Shown: in pieces, positions 42,534 to 51,920 of the stretch | Position numbering within the stretch: position 1 is the first letter of the stretch | How the letters are laid out: every line of letters starts with the position of its first letter | Origin: Shewanella litoralis | GTDB lineage: Bacteria > Pseudomonadota > Gammaproteobacteria > Enterobacterales > Shewanellaceae | Length of the DNA: 64,000 nucleotides | Direction of reading: 5' to 3' | Assembly: GCF_009828585.1 (NCBI RefSeq) | Contig: NZ_WSRZ01000006.1 | Location: 110,512 to 174,511, forward strand | Program-made: the position numbers and the translations under genes | Notes under the pieces: generated by a model | Told to the model about the DNA's origin: nothing | The model's database searches: none | Seen by the model: only the letters and a program-made list of their open reading frames with translations

Positions 42534-44398
42534 CAAACGACCAACTATTAATTCTGCTGATCTTGTTCGCTACCGTGGGCCTGTTCCTATGGGGGCGTTG
42601 GCGTCACGACATGGTGGCTATCTGTTCGCTGGCGGCATGCGTACTCACTGGGCTAGTGCCATCGGGTGACGCTTTTATTGGCTTTAGTCACCCTGCCGTA
42701 GTTACTGTGGCTTGCGTTCTTGTACTCAGTCGAGGTCTGCAAACCTCTGGGGCTGTCGATGCGCTCTCGCGTGCCGTACTGCCTGCTCGTGCCGGCGTGT
42801 TTCTTAGTATGACAACGCTTTGCGCGCTAGGTGCGGTGCTTTCCGGTTTTATGAACAATGTCGGCGCGATGGCGCTGTTAATGCCTGTTGCCGTGCAACT
42901 CGCTGGTCGCCTAAACCTGACGCCAGGGCAACTTTTAATGCCGCTAGCGTTTAGCACGATTCTCGGCGGCATGACGACAATGATAGGCACACCTCCTAAC
43001 CTGATAGTTTCAAGTTTTCGTGACCAAACTGGCACGGGTAGCTTCGCCATGTTCGACTTTCTACCGGTCGGGCTCGCAGTTGCCGCTGCGGGTGTCGGCT
43101 TTATCACTCTGATAGGCTGGCGACTGGTGCCTGCTCGTAAGCAGTCCGGGGTAAAAGGCTTTGAATCAGAGGCTTATATAACCGAAGCCCGCGTACTCGA
43201 AAACAGTAAAATTGCAAGCATGAGCCTGCGCGATATTGATAAAATGATCGATGAGATCGATGCCCAGATCATCGGTATGGTTCACAATGATGTCCGTATA
43301 ATGGCACCCAGTGCTTGGCGTAGGGTTCGTGTTGGCGACATTCTCGTCATCGAGGCTGAAGCTAAATCACTGGCGGTTGTACTCTCTACATTAGGCTTAG
43401 AACTTGAGGAGGCAATTGAGCAAGAAGAAGCTGAATCGGACAAGGCTAATGACGCAGCAGACACCCCAGAAAATGACACAAAAGATGACGCCGATGGAGC
43501 GGTAAACAAGAGTAAAGCACAAGATCAAGCCAAATCCTCAGACCATACTGTGCTTATGGAACTGTCAGTGTTACCTGGGTCTCCGTTACTTGGACGTTCG
43601 GCCACCGATATCATGTTACGTACGCGCTACGGCATGAATTTGTTGGCAGTGTCACGCTATGGTAAACCTTCATTGTCACGATTACGCTCAAGGCCTTTTC
43701 GTTCAGGCGACCTGCTATTGATGCAAGGCCCTCCCGAAGCTATCTCTGAATTTGCAAGTGATAACAACTGTGTACCCCTAGCCAAACGAGAACTGCGCAT
43801 ACCAAGCAAACGTAAAGCCTGGGAAGCAGGAATTATTATGACTTTAGCCGTTGGCGCAACAGCCTTTGGTTTACTTCCGGCAGCAATATCATTTTCTCTT
43901 GGCGTACTCGCCTCTATGGTATTGCGAACCGTGCCACCACGCTCTGTGTACAATGCTATCGACTGGCCAGTGATTGTACTTCTTGGGGCCCTAATCCCTG
44001 TGGCTGGAGCAATGGAGTCCAGCGGTACAGCCGACCTAATGGCGAGGTTTTTACTCGACAACATGGCTCAAGGCAATGCTGTGTTTGGGTTGACGCTCAT
44101 TCTGGTCACCAGTATGTTTCTCTCTGACTTAATGAACAACACCGCAACCGCGGCCGTGATGTGCCCCATAGCCATTGCTACCGCTGCAGCGCTTGATGTC
44201 AGCTCAGATCCCTTCCTGATGGCGGTAGCCATCGGTGCATCTTGCGCTTTTCTCACTCCCATAGGTCACCAAAACAACACCTTGATTTTAGGGCCCGGAG
44301 GCTTTGGTTTTGGTGATTATTGGAAGCTAGGCATACCGCTGGAACTGCTTGTGATCGGCATCAGTCTTCCTATGCTGCTTTGGGTGTGGCCACTGTAA
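42530..44398 (+). CDS. SLC13/DASS-family permease with two TrkA_C (RCK_C) domains
   Basis: 622 residues. The N-terminal half has five or six helices with the DASS/ArsB-type elements FMNNVGAMALLMPV and GGMTTMIGTPPNLI. A soluble loop (about residues 205-425) contains two RCK_C/TrkA_C-type domains separated by an acidic linker (around 290-335). The C-terminal half repeats the motif as FLSDLMNNTATAAVM and CAFLTPIGHQNNTLI. Members import sulfate, dicarboxylates or related anions with sodium. The gene looks richer in G+C than its neighbours by eye. Control through the coupled leader peptide is likely. Confidence 0.85.
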   Translation: MTNDQLLILLILFATVGLFLWGRWRHDMVAICSLAACVLTGLVPSGDAFIGFSHPAVVTVACVLVLSRGLQTSGAVDALSRAVLPARAGVFLSMTTLCALGAVLSGFMNNVGAMALLMPVAVQLAGRLNLTPGQLLMPLAFSTILGGMTTMIGTPPNLIVSSFRDQTGTGSFAMFDFLPVGLAVAAAGVGFITLIGWRLVPARKQSGVKGFESEAYITEARVLENSKIASMSLRDIDKMIDEIDAQIIGMVHNDVRIMAPSAWRRVRVGDILVIEAEAKSLAVVLSTLGLELEEAIEQEEAESDKANDAADTPENDTKDDADGAVNKSKAQDQAKSSDHTVLMELSVLPGSPLLGRSATDIMLRTRYGMNLLAVSRYGKPSLSRLRSRPFRSGDLLLMQGPPEAISEFASDNNCVPLAKRELRIPSKRKAWEAGIIMTLAVGATAFGLLPAAISFSLGVLASMVLRTVPPRSVYNAIDWPVIVLLGALIPVAGAMESSGTADLMARFLLDNMAQGNAVFGLTLILVTSMFLSDLMNNTATAAVMCPIAIATAAALDVSSDPFLMAVAIGASCAFLTPIGHQNNTLILGPGGFGFGDYWKLGIPLELLVIGISLPMLLWVWPL

Positions 44399-44460
44399 GT
44401 GTTAACACACGTAACTGATTGGTGCCCCGCAGTTTGTTTTAGCTATGGCTGGCCATAAAA

Positions 44461-44515
44461 AAGAGTCCCGGCTCAAAATAATGCCGGGACAACGTGAGGG
44501 GTGTAGTTAACCTTT
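44461..44515 (-). repeat. Diverged inverted copy of the REP-like repeat core / possible terminator
   Basis: Read on the minus strand, GGTTAAC, ACCCCTCACGTTGTCCCGGC and TTTTGAGCCGGGA match in order the core of the units at 41068-42260. It sits between the transporter and the convergent oxygenase gene. The CCCGGC/GCCGGG stem (44467-44486 region) is short, so termination is only possible. Confidence 0.7.
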
Positions 44516-44528
44516 TGCCATAAACTAA

Positions 44529-45440
44529 TTAAAACGGCGCAAAGCTGTCTAATGCTGCCGTTGGTGTTGTCCAACGTTCGCTTGCATCTATGATTGGGCG
44601 CTTAGCACCTTGTGGTGGTATTTGGCCTCGGTCGCCATATAACCACAATACAAAGTTGGTGCGCTCGCCGCTGGTTATCGGTTGCGCAGCATGGACGACA
44701 TTGCCACGGTGGATCATGGCGGTGCCAGGCTTAAATGTTAAAGCAATTTTTTGCCCTGTCGCCACATCAAAAAAATCGACTGCAGAGCCTGTAAAGGTTT
44801 CTTCTGGCAAATTTAGGTTGATGTTTAATGTGACCGCCGATGCATCCGTGTGTGGACGGATCGAACTGTCAGTATTGGGTTGATAATGAATCGAAAAACC
44901 AAACGTTTGCGTGTCGTAGCCCATGATTTCAGGAAATAACAACCGCGCGATTGGGCGCATATAGGTGTTTAACATTTCATGATAAAAATCCTGGAAACTT
45001 GGCGCGGCAAGGTAGCCCTCTGAACGGCTGTCGAGCATAGCACCACGGCGATTGAGCACAATGCCGTAAGGTGGACGCAATGGAATTTGTGCATCCCATA
45101 CGCTTTCTAAATAGTTGCGCAAATCCGCTAAACGCTCAGGATCAAAAAACTGCAATTGAAACACGTCAGGTGCCACTTCTTGCAGTAAATCTTTAACTGC
45201 GACTTCTTTACTTGGGTCTTGCCAGGCTTGAGTTACCGCATCACGTAATCGCTTATCAAGTAATGAACTATCAAGGCTAAACTCGTTTTTTTGCTCGGTT
45301 TGTTGCCATTCTTTCCAGGCGTCACTGAATAACGCTTTATTGTTATTCCAAAACTGCTGTACTGATGGCTCACGGTAAAGCATGGCTTCGCGTGAAGGTA
45401 ATGTTAAGGCGCGTGCACGTTGTAATTGAGTTGCTGACAT
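44529..45440 (-). CDS. 2-oxoglutarate/Fe(II)-dependent dioxygenase-like protein
   Basis: 303 residues with the double-stranded beta-helix core near the C-terminus. The facial triad is visible as H-T-D in IRPHTDASA and the distal His in NVVHAAQP, followed by the 2-oxoglutarate-binding Arg in GERTNFVLWLYG. The N-terminal ~90 residues are a helical extension. Such enzymes hydroxylate amino acid side chains, nucleic acid bases or small molecules; the substrate is not apparent. Isolated gene. Confidence 0.75.
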   Translation of the reverse strand: MSATQLQRARALTLPSREAMLYREPSVQQFWNNNKALFSDAWKEWQQTEQKNEFSLDSSLLDKRLRDAVTQAWQDPSKEVAVKDLLQEVAPDVFQLQFFDPERLADLRNYLESVWDAQIPLRPPYGIVLNRRGAMLDSRSEGYLAAPSFQDFYHEMLNTYMRPIARLLFPEIMGYDTQTFGFSIHYQPNTDSSIRPHTDASAVTLNINLNLPEETFTGSAVDFFDVATGQKIALTFKPGTAMIHRGNVVHAAQPITSGERTNFVLWLYGDRGQIPPQGAKRPIIDASERWTTPTAALDSFAPF

Positions 45441-45802
45441 AATGGGTAAAACTCCTATTCTGTGGCTCGGCGATCGCTATCACCTTGCGAGGAGTTCAAT
45501 TTATTACATCTATTTACCTAAATAAATACGCACCTCAAGCAAACAGAATTAAGATTTTATTTATAATGGGGTGGGATCCCTTGGTTTTAGCAGTTGTTCT
45601 AGCTCCAAATCAATTACTCGTATGCTTTCAGAGTGTTCAATATCTCCTGCGATAATGCGTCAAATGCACCGTGAACAGATTCGGATAACCCCATCATATT
45701 GTCAAAATCCGGATTGGCCAGAAGTGTGCCAGTTAGTAATTCAACACATCACAATAAATTTGGGGTATCCATACGAGTTTTCCGTTGAAATGAATGCGTT
45801 TG
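45441..45802. other. Non-coding gap of about 360 bp
   Basis: Between the divergent-facing ends of the oxygenase (start at 45440) and the GRAM-like gene (stop at 45803). A plus-strand ORF (45571-45828) here has no ribosome-binding site and no recognisable domain. I see no RNA gene or repeat. Confidence 0.5.
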
Positions 45803-46105
45803 CTAGTCGGCAGGCGTCAATAGCTTAATCCACTCATCCGTATTCCCCAAAATGAATGTTTTCATCTGGTTATCTGTAAACGTTAGTTCAATGGCATCAG
45901 CTGAGAGAGGTAAAATCCCTGCACCTTTGGCCATAGATTTTTTAACCTTGATGATGTGAGAGAGTTCAAATGTGTATGGGCCAAGGCCAAGCCGTTTATT
46001 GTACGGCTCGAAATTAATATGTGATGTGGTCAGAGTAAGTTTACCATCTGATTTAGCAACCCCATTTTGTACGGTTGCAGTAACAGACTTAATCACATTT
46101 TCCAT
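45803..46105 (-). CDS. Small PH/GRAM-like domain protein
   Basis: 100 residues, predicted mostly beta-strands with a C-terminal helix: GKLTLTTSHINFEP, then YTFELSHIIKVKK, then IELTFTDNQMKTFIL and a NTDEWIKLL helix. This is the pattern of a GRAM or bacterial PH domain. A near-perfect AAGGAGG lies 5 bp upstream of the ATG, which supports expression. The function is unknown. Confidence 0.7.
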   Translation of the reverse strand: MENVIKSVTATVQNGVAKSDGKLTLTTSHINFEPYNKRLGLGPYTFELSHIIKVKKSMAKGAGILPLSADAIELTFTDNQMKTFILGNTDEWIKLLTPAD

Positions 46106-46187
46106 GCCGACCTCCTTAAAGAGCTAAAGCCTGAATTGCTTCAGCTTGTCACAAAGCGTTAAATTTAACTTTAACTTTAACACAGCA

Positions 46188-46895
46188 TTAAATCCTGACA
46201 CACCTCACTGAAAACATATAATCTTTTGAGCTGGTCGCACGGCGAATTTCGTGTTTATGCGCATTCCACCAAGAGTATGCGAGTGTGCGAATAATGGCTT
46301 GGTTGTCGGTTGCGCTGGTTGCGGTCCAAAACTCAGTGTAAGCGCCTTGAGTAATGTAAAACCCGTTCCATTTAACGCCTGCAGGTCTTGCAAAAAACTG
46401 CTGCTTATTGACAAGCGATGGTTCGAATTTAGCAAATAGCCCATCAGCTTGAGCCTCTTTTAACTGTAAACCAATATGTTGCTCACCACCGCGCCAGCCG
46501 TCTTTGTGCAGATCAGCCTCTGGCATACCTATGGTGCGCTCTAGGGTTTTCCAATCTTCATCGGTGGCGACTCGCCAGCCTACTGGGCAAAGGTTTCTTT
46601 GATCAGCGACATCATGCCAGTTGTACAAGCGGCCGTATGTTAATAGGTTTGCCGCATCATCATTTGGCACTGCGCCCGAACTTACTGCTGAGCCATCTTG
46701 AAACTGGGTGCTTCGTAGGTTTTCAGCAAGCCAAACTTGTTCGCCAATGTTAACGGTGCGATAAACATTACCCTCTCTGTCTTGAACGGTATTTTCAAGT
46801 TTTTGTAACTCGCTGTTAATGCCGCTGGCCGATGCCGCTGTGACTGTTGCTGCAATAACCATACTTGCTCCTATCGATAAGATGAGTTGTTTCAT
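46188..46895 (-). CDS. Exported FISUMP-domain protein
   Basis: 235 residues with a signal peptide (about residues 1-23). The rest forms a FISUMP (Fibrobacter succinogenes major paralogous) domain: VQDREGNVYRTVNIGEQVWLAENLR, GRLYNWHDV, LCPVGWRVATDEDW and the final SVRCVR. These domains are often found on cell-surface or lipoprotein partners in Bacteroidetes and are thought to bind ligands, but the role is not known. It is unusual for a gammaproteobacterium, which points to transfer. Confidence 0.85.
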   Translation of the reverse strand: MKQLILSIGASMVIAATVTAASASGINSELQKLENTVQDREGNVYRTVNIGEQVWLAENLRSTQFQDGSAVSSGAVPNDDAANLLTYGRLYNWHDVADQRNLCPVGWRVATDEDWKTLERTIGMPEADLHKDGWRGGEQHIGLQLKEAQADGLFAKFEPSLVNKQQFFARPAGVKWNGFYITQGAYTEFWTATSATDNQAIIRTLAYSWWNAHKHEIRRATSSKDYMFSVRCVRI

Positions 46896-47009
46896 AATGG
46901 GTACCCTACATTACTTTTATGTAAACAACTTTAACTCTCAAACAAATAGCAAACTAGGCGATATACTGTCTAAAACATGCCTATTTGTATCAATGTGCGA
47001 TTTTAATGA

Positions 47010-47900
47010 CTACGCCACATGCTCAATTAACGCTTTAGATTGGCTCCATTGCTTAGGCGACGTACCATACATACGCTTAAATTCTCGGCTAAATTGCGAG
47101 GAGCTGACATAGCCAACCTTCATCGCTGCTTCACTGACATTCATACCGGCAACAATTCGCATGGCGGCATGATTAAGGCGCATCGATTTCATAAACTGAA
47201 TAGGTGACATTCTGGTAGCTTGTTTAAATTTACGATGAAAGACCGCTCGACTCATCCCTACTAAAGAAGCTAAATCATCAATGGTGACATTTTTGCCTAG
47301 GTTTAAGGATAAATACTCAATTGAGCGAGCAATCTCGTTACCAATACCAAACGCTCTTCTGGCTGAAATACCAGCGTCGCCTTTCAATACGGCGTAATAC
47401 AGCTCTCGTAGTCGGCTTTCGCCTAGGATTGATGCATCCATGCTGCCATCGAGTTGCAGTAATCTAAGTAGCGCATCAGCAAAAGTATCATCCCAGTTTG
47501 CTAAAGAAAGTCCTTGTGGTTGTGAGCTGCTTTTAGGCTGCTTAATCGCACCTGTGGCACTCTCCATCTCAATGGCCAACTCTGTCATCACTTTAGTATC
47601 GAGCGAGATATAAACCCCAAGCAATGGCTCCTCGGGGGAAGCCTCAGGCGTACCGGCCTCGACAGGTAATGAGACGGTGCAGCACATGTACTGACTGTTG
47701 TCGTAGATATACCTGTCGCCATCGAGAATCGCTTCTTTTCGGCCGTTCAAAATAACCACCACTGTGGGTTCGTAAACCGCTGGAGCACAAGGCATTGCCT
47801 GGGTAATTTTAAACAAACTCACCCCTTTAATGGCGGTTTCGACTATGCCATCGGCACTGATGCGTTGTTCTACTAACTGCTTTATCTTTTGTTTGATCAT
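47010..47900 (-). CDS. AraC-family regulator with AraC_N domain
   Basis: 296 residues. An N-terminal AraC_N-type cupin (YEPTVVVILNGRKEAILDGDRYIYD) precedes a C-terminal double HTH (VTIDDLASLVGMSRAVFHRKFKQATRMSP and EAAMKVGYVSSSQFSREFKRMYG). The group commonly controls a neighbouring oxidoreductase. The divergent SDR/patatin unit beginning at 48078 is the likely target. Confidence 0.87.
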   Translation of the reverse strand: MIKQKIKQLVEQRISADGIVETAIKGVSLFKITQAMPCAPAVYEPTVVVILNGRKEAILDGDRYIYDNSQYMCCTVSLPVEAGTPEASPEEPLLGVYISLDTKVMTELAIEMESATGAIKQPKSSSQPQGLSLANWDDTFADALLRLLQLDGSMDASILGESRLRELYYAVLKGDAGISARRAFGIGNEIARSIEYLSLNLGKNVTIDDLASLVGMSRAVFHRKFKQATRMSPIQFMKSMRLNHAAMRIVAGMNVSEAAMKVGYVSSSQFSREFKRMYGTSPKQWSQSKALIEHVA

Positions 47901-48077
47901 TTTTACATCGCCTCACCAAATAGATACAAATAGGCACGTTTTAGCGACTAATTAGCCTATTTACATCTCAGCCTGAGAGTTATAGTACATTTCAGATAAC
48001 ACTACTACCGCTCGTAGCGACATGCAAATTAAATTATTGCACTTGCTAAAGCCCCTAGCTTCACAACAAAGGTAACG

Positions 48078-49026
48078 ATGATGACAACTCAACAATTTGG
48101 TAAAAAAGGTTGGACTCCTGAACGCATTGGCTCACTTGTAGGAAAGACATATGTGATCACAGGGGCTAACAGTGGCGCAGGTTTTGAAGCCTCTCGCATC
48201 CTGCTCAGTAAAGGCGCCAAGGTGGTTATGCTGAACCGTAACCCAAGCAAATCAGCTAACGCAATTGAAGCATTAAAGCAATCATTAGGTCAGCACATTG
48301 ATGTAAGGTTTATTCAGGTCGATTTGGCTGTGCTGGAATCGGTACGCAACGTAGCAAACGAACTCCTAAACACCACGCCAATCATCGATGCACTGATCTG
48401 TAATGGCGCAATAGCACAGGTCGCCAAGCAACATCTCACCGCCGATGGTTTTGAAAGCCAACTTGGGGTAAACCACTTTGGCCACTTTTTATTGTGTGGC
48501 TTGCTGTTTGATCGCATTAACGAGGCTAAAGGCCGGATTGTGATGGTGGGTAGCAACGCGTACAAAATGGGGCTTAAACGGATTAAGTTTGAAGATCTTA
48601 ACTTTGACAAAAAATACACCGCCTGGGACTCATACGCACAAAGTAAAGCTGGCACAAATGATGTTTGGTTACGAGCTGCAACGCCGTATAAAAGCGGCGG
48701 GCAAAAACGTTGAAGTACAGGTTTGTCACCCGGGCGCTTCTCGTACCAACTTGCTTATGGATACCGCGAGTACCTTTAATAAAATGCTATGGGCAGTAAT
48801 GTCTCGGGTTATCGCTCAATCAGCTGAAAAAGGCGCATGGCCAGAAGTCATGTGTGCAACTGAGCAAGGGCTAAAACCTGGCACGCTTTATGGCCCCACC
48901 AAACGAGCTAATACTGTTGGCCCTGTGGATCAAAATACACTCGATAGCATTGCATTGGATCAAGACATGGCAGCCAAGCTTTGGGCGCTATCGTTAGATA
49001 AAACATCACTAAACTGGTCGCTTTGA
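48078..49026 (+). pseudogene. Short-chain dehydrogenase/reductase with internal frameshift
   Basis: The N-terminal part (48078-48647) has TGANSGAGFEA (NAD(P)-binding), NGAIAQVAKQ (NAG-type) and the catalytic Tyr/Lys as YAQSK. After the Lys the frame is lost: the in-frame reading stops at 48713, while the family continuation LAQMMFGYELQRRI... runs in the +1 frame to 49026. Removing G48648 joins the two into ~315 residues. So it is a frameshifted SDR, or a sequencing error. The gene is probably first of a unit with the patatin gene. Confidence 0.8.
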
Positions 49027-49030
49027 TCGC

Positions 49031-49930
49031 ATGAGAAAGCGAATACTAACGCTGGTCACATTACTGACAGTGGCAACGCTGGGGTTAATGGCTTGCTCAT
49101 CGCCAAATCTTTATAACGATCTGATATACAAGGATCTTAATGCTTCAACGCCAACAGTCAATGCAGAGCACCAGCTTGGCATCGCTTTTGGTGGTGGCGG
49201 TATTCGTGGTTTTATGCATTTAGGCGTTATCAAAGCTTTAGAAGAGGCAGGGATAAAACCCAATGTCGTCAGCGGCACGTCTGCAGGTTCAATCGCGGCA
49301 ACGTTATACGCGTCAGGTATGAGTTATCAAGCTATGGCCGCAGCCATTGAAGACGTGGGGATGAGCGATATTGCCGACTTTGTATTGTCATCAAAAGGCT
49401 TAGTTAATGGTAAAAACCTATCCGATTGGATAAACGCGCAAGTAGAATATGACGATCTTGCGGATATGCCGATGCCTGTGGCGGTTACCGCGACCAATAT
49501 GACCACACACAATACGGTGACCATTCGTTCGGGTAATCCGGGCCATGCAGTACAAACCTCATCGACGATTCCGGGGGTGTTTATTCCGGTTGAGCACCAG
49601 GGGGATATTTTGATTGATGGCGGGATCTTCAGTGTCGTGCCGGTTTACGCAGCCAAACAGTTAGGCGCCAAAAGGGTCATTGCTGTCGACATTTATTGCC
49701 ACAACCAAACTCAGCCTCAAGTGTCTGCCAGCCAGTTAACCCTAGCCGTATTTAGGATGCAAAGCTGCAGACTGTCGCAACCAGAACTAGACAGTGCCGA
49801 TATTGTGATTTCACCTTTATATGAGCCTAATGGCATTGGCGGATTCGATGACAAAACACAAGCCATTCAGGCAGGCTATTTTGCAACAAAGGCTGTGATA
49901 CCGCAGATTAAAGCGCTACTGTTAAATTAA
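49031..49930 (+). CDS. Patatin-like phospholipase lipoprotein
   Basis: 299 residues with a lipoprotein signal and lipobox ending LMACSS (Cys22). Patatin motifs are all present: GGGGIRG (oxyanion hole), GTSAG (nucleophile Ser) and DGG (catalytic Asp). The enzyme is a lipid-anchored acyl hydrolase, in the RssA-like group. It starts 4 bp after the end of the SDR reading frame without a clear ribosome-binding site, suggesting translational coupling, which the SDR frameshift may impair. Confidence 0.88.
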   Translation: MRKRILTLVTLLTVATLGLMACSSPNLYNDLIYKDLNASTPTVNAEHQLGIAFGGGGIRGFMHLGVIKALEEAGIKPNVVSGTSAGSIAATLYASGMSYQAMAAAIEDVGMSDIADFVLSSKGLVNGKNLSDWINAQVEYDDLADMPMPVAVTATNMTTHNTVTIRSGNPGHAVQTSSTIPGVFIPVEHQGDILIDGGIFSVVPVYAAKQLGAKRVIAVDIYCHNQTQPQVSASQLTLAVFRMQSCRLSQPELDSADIVISPLYEPNGIGGFDDKTQAIQAGYFATKAVIPQIKALLLN

Positions 49931-50017
49931 ACGATAACCGACTAAGTTGGGTATTAACCTAGGTGATACCAGCAAGCTTAAGTAAAACATGTGTAAAACC
50001 TTAATTCTAGATAATAA

Positions 50018-50050
50018 AAAAGGGATTGGCTTTGATAAACCAATCCCGTT
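50018..50050. terminator. Bidirectional terminator after patatin and amidase genes
   Basis: An 8-bp stem GGGATTGG/CCAATCCC (50022-50029 with 50040-50047) with a 10-nt loop, flanked by A-run and T-run, serves the convergent genes. Confidence 0.8.
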
Positions 50051-50094
50051 TTCAATAAGTGCTTAGCGTTTAATTTAAAACTTAAATTTAGCGC

Positions 50095-51801
50095 TTATTG
50101 ACTCAGCGCTGGCGTGCGTGGAGGAATAACGCGTTTGTTGCCTGTCGATTCAAATGCACTCGCAAACCTCAGCAGGTTATTGTCGTCATAAGCACGGCCT
50201 GCAAACGTTAACCCAACTGGCATGCCAATATCAGCCATCACGCCCATTGGTACGGTCACTGTCGGCACACCTAAGTGACGAATCGCCAGGTTGCCGTTAG
50301 CAACCCAAACACCGTTACTCCAGGCGATATCTGCCGACGCTGGGTTTACATGCGCATCAGCAGGACCAACATCAGCCACCGTTGGGAACAACACAGCATC
50401 GAGTTTTAGCTCGTCCATCCAGTCTTCTAAATCCAACTTGCGGGTTTTTTCTAGGCCGCGCAAACCATCGGGAACGCTGTCGATTTGGTTATACGACTTA
50501 AGCCCTCTTTTGGCCATGTTGACGTATTCATCCATGCCTGCGGCTAAATCCCCTTCACGATTTGGTAAGGTGCCTAAATCATGGGGGAAAATCAAATGGC
50601 CGTTCACGTCAGACAGTTTGTTCAGTTTAGGGTCATTATTGGCGCGCAAGAATTCATCTAAAGCCCAGCCAGAAAGCTCCCATAACTCATCTTCCAAAAA
50701 CTCTGGTGTCACTATACCGCGGTTGTAAACGGTTGGCGCACCTGGGCGGTCACCTTCGCAATTTGATACCAGCGGAAAATCAACTTCAATGACTTCAGCG
50801 CCAGCGGCTACCAATGCTTTACGAGCCGCTTCACAAAGGTCGATTACCGATGCACGGGTATTGATGCGCTGACCGGTTGGACCACCAAAACCTGGATTTT
50901 CGCTGGTGCCAGCCAATTCATCTTTATTGATAAACATACGTGGCAGCCCGAAACGCTTACCTTTAAGCGCGCCAGCTTGAGCGGCAAGATCCAGATAAGA
51001 TTGTGGACGCACTGTAGAGGCTTTTGGGATTTCAACCCAGGGTTGCAGGCGCCATAAGTCACCGCGAGTTATTGGGTCGTCGGCAACAATCACGTCAAGC
51101 ACTTCTAGCATGTCTGCCATGGTGCGAGTGTAAGGCACTACGACATCCATAGTCGGGGTCAGTGGCCAGTTACCGCGCACAGAAATTACCCCGCGCGAGG
51201 GCGTGTAGGCACACAAACCGTTATTTGATGCTGGGCCACGACCGCTCGACCATGTCTCTTCGGCTAAGCCAAAAGCAGAATAACTTGCGGCAGTGCCGGT
51301 GCCTGCACCATTAGAAGAGCCAGAAGCGAAAGGTGCGGTAAGGTAATTGGCGTTATATGGGCTTTCGGCACGGCCATAATGGCCGCGTTGCATGCCACCA
51401 TTAGCCATAGGCGGCATGTTGGTTTTACCTAGGCATATTGCCCCTGCTTCACGCAGACGTTCAACGGCAAAAGCATCGTATTGGGCCACTAAGTCTTTAA
51501 ATGCAGGGCTGCCCGACGCGGCCGTTAATCCCTTAACCAAATAGCTGTCTTTTACAGTATAAGGAATGCCGTCAAGTGGGCTTAGTGTTTCGCCACGAGC
51601 CCTTCGCGCATCTGACGCCTCGGCTTCTTTTAGCGCATCTTGATTGCGCACCACCAAGGCATTTAGCTTAGTCTCTGTGGCTGGGCCGTCGTAAGCATCA
51701 ACTCGCGCTAAATATGACTTAACCAGTTCAACCGATGTAGTGCGGCCTGATTCGAGTGCGGCACGTAACTCAGAAATAGAAATCTCAGTAACTTCGAACA
51801 T
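50095..51801 (-). CDS. Amidase signature family protein
   Basis: 568 residues from ATG 51801 (the ORF opens 51 codons earlier without homology). The Ser-cisSer-Lys triad is in YTVKDSY (Lys), ASGSSNGAGTGT (cis-Ser) and GRGPASNNGL (nucleophile region); the latter is a variant of the usual GSIR pattern. The family hydrolyses amides. It lies 119 bp downstream of the agmatine deiminase gene on the same strand, so it may complete polyamine synthesis by opening N-carbamoylputrescine, or have an unrelated target. The pair is not in the classical aguAB order. Confidence 0.82.
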   Translation of the reverse strand: MFEVTEISISELRAALESGRTTSVELVKSYLARVDAYDGPATETKLNALVVRNQDALKEAEASDARRARGETLSPLDGIPYTVKDSYLVKGLTAASGSPAFKDLVAQYDAFAVERLREAGAICLGKTNMPPMANGGMQRGHYGRAESPYNANYLTAPFASGSSNGAGTGTAASYSAFGLAEETWSSGRGPASNNGLCAYTPSRGVISVRGNWPLTPTMDVVVPYTRTMADMLEVLDVIVADDPITRGDLWRLQPWVEIPKASTVRPQSYLDLAAQAGALKGKRFGLPRMFINKDELAGTSENPGFGGPTGQRINTRASVIDLCEAARKALVAAGAEVIEVDFPLVSNCEGDRPGAPTVYNRGIVTPEFLEDELWELSGWALDEFLRANNDPKLNKLSDVNGHLIFPHDLGTLPNREGDLAAGMDEYVNMAKRGLKSYNQIDSVPDGLRGLEKTRKLDLEDWMDELKLDAVLFPTVADVGPADAHVNPASADIAWSNGVWVANGNLAIRHLGVPTVTVPMGVMADIGMPVGLTFAGRAYDDNNLLRFASAFESTGNKRVIPPRTPALSQ

Positions 51802-51920
51802 GTTAAAACCTCTTCTTGAAAGGCAATTGTGTAAAAGGTTAATTGCTCTTAAAGATAAATATCGTGAAAGACAGTAACTTAACCCACCGTCTTCCTTTGG
51901 TTTTTGGTCTAGGTTTTTAT

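Noticed and set aside
45571-45828. 85-residue plus-strand ORF
   Set aside because: No ribosome-binding site or recognised domain; it overlaps the 3' end of the well supported minus-strand gene at 45803.
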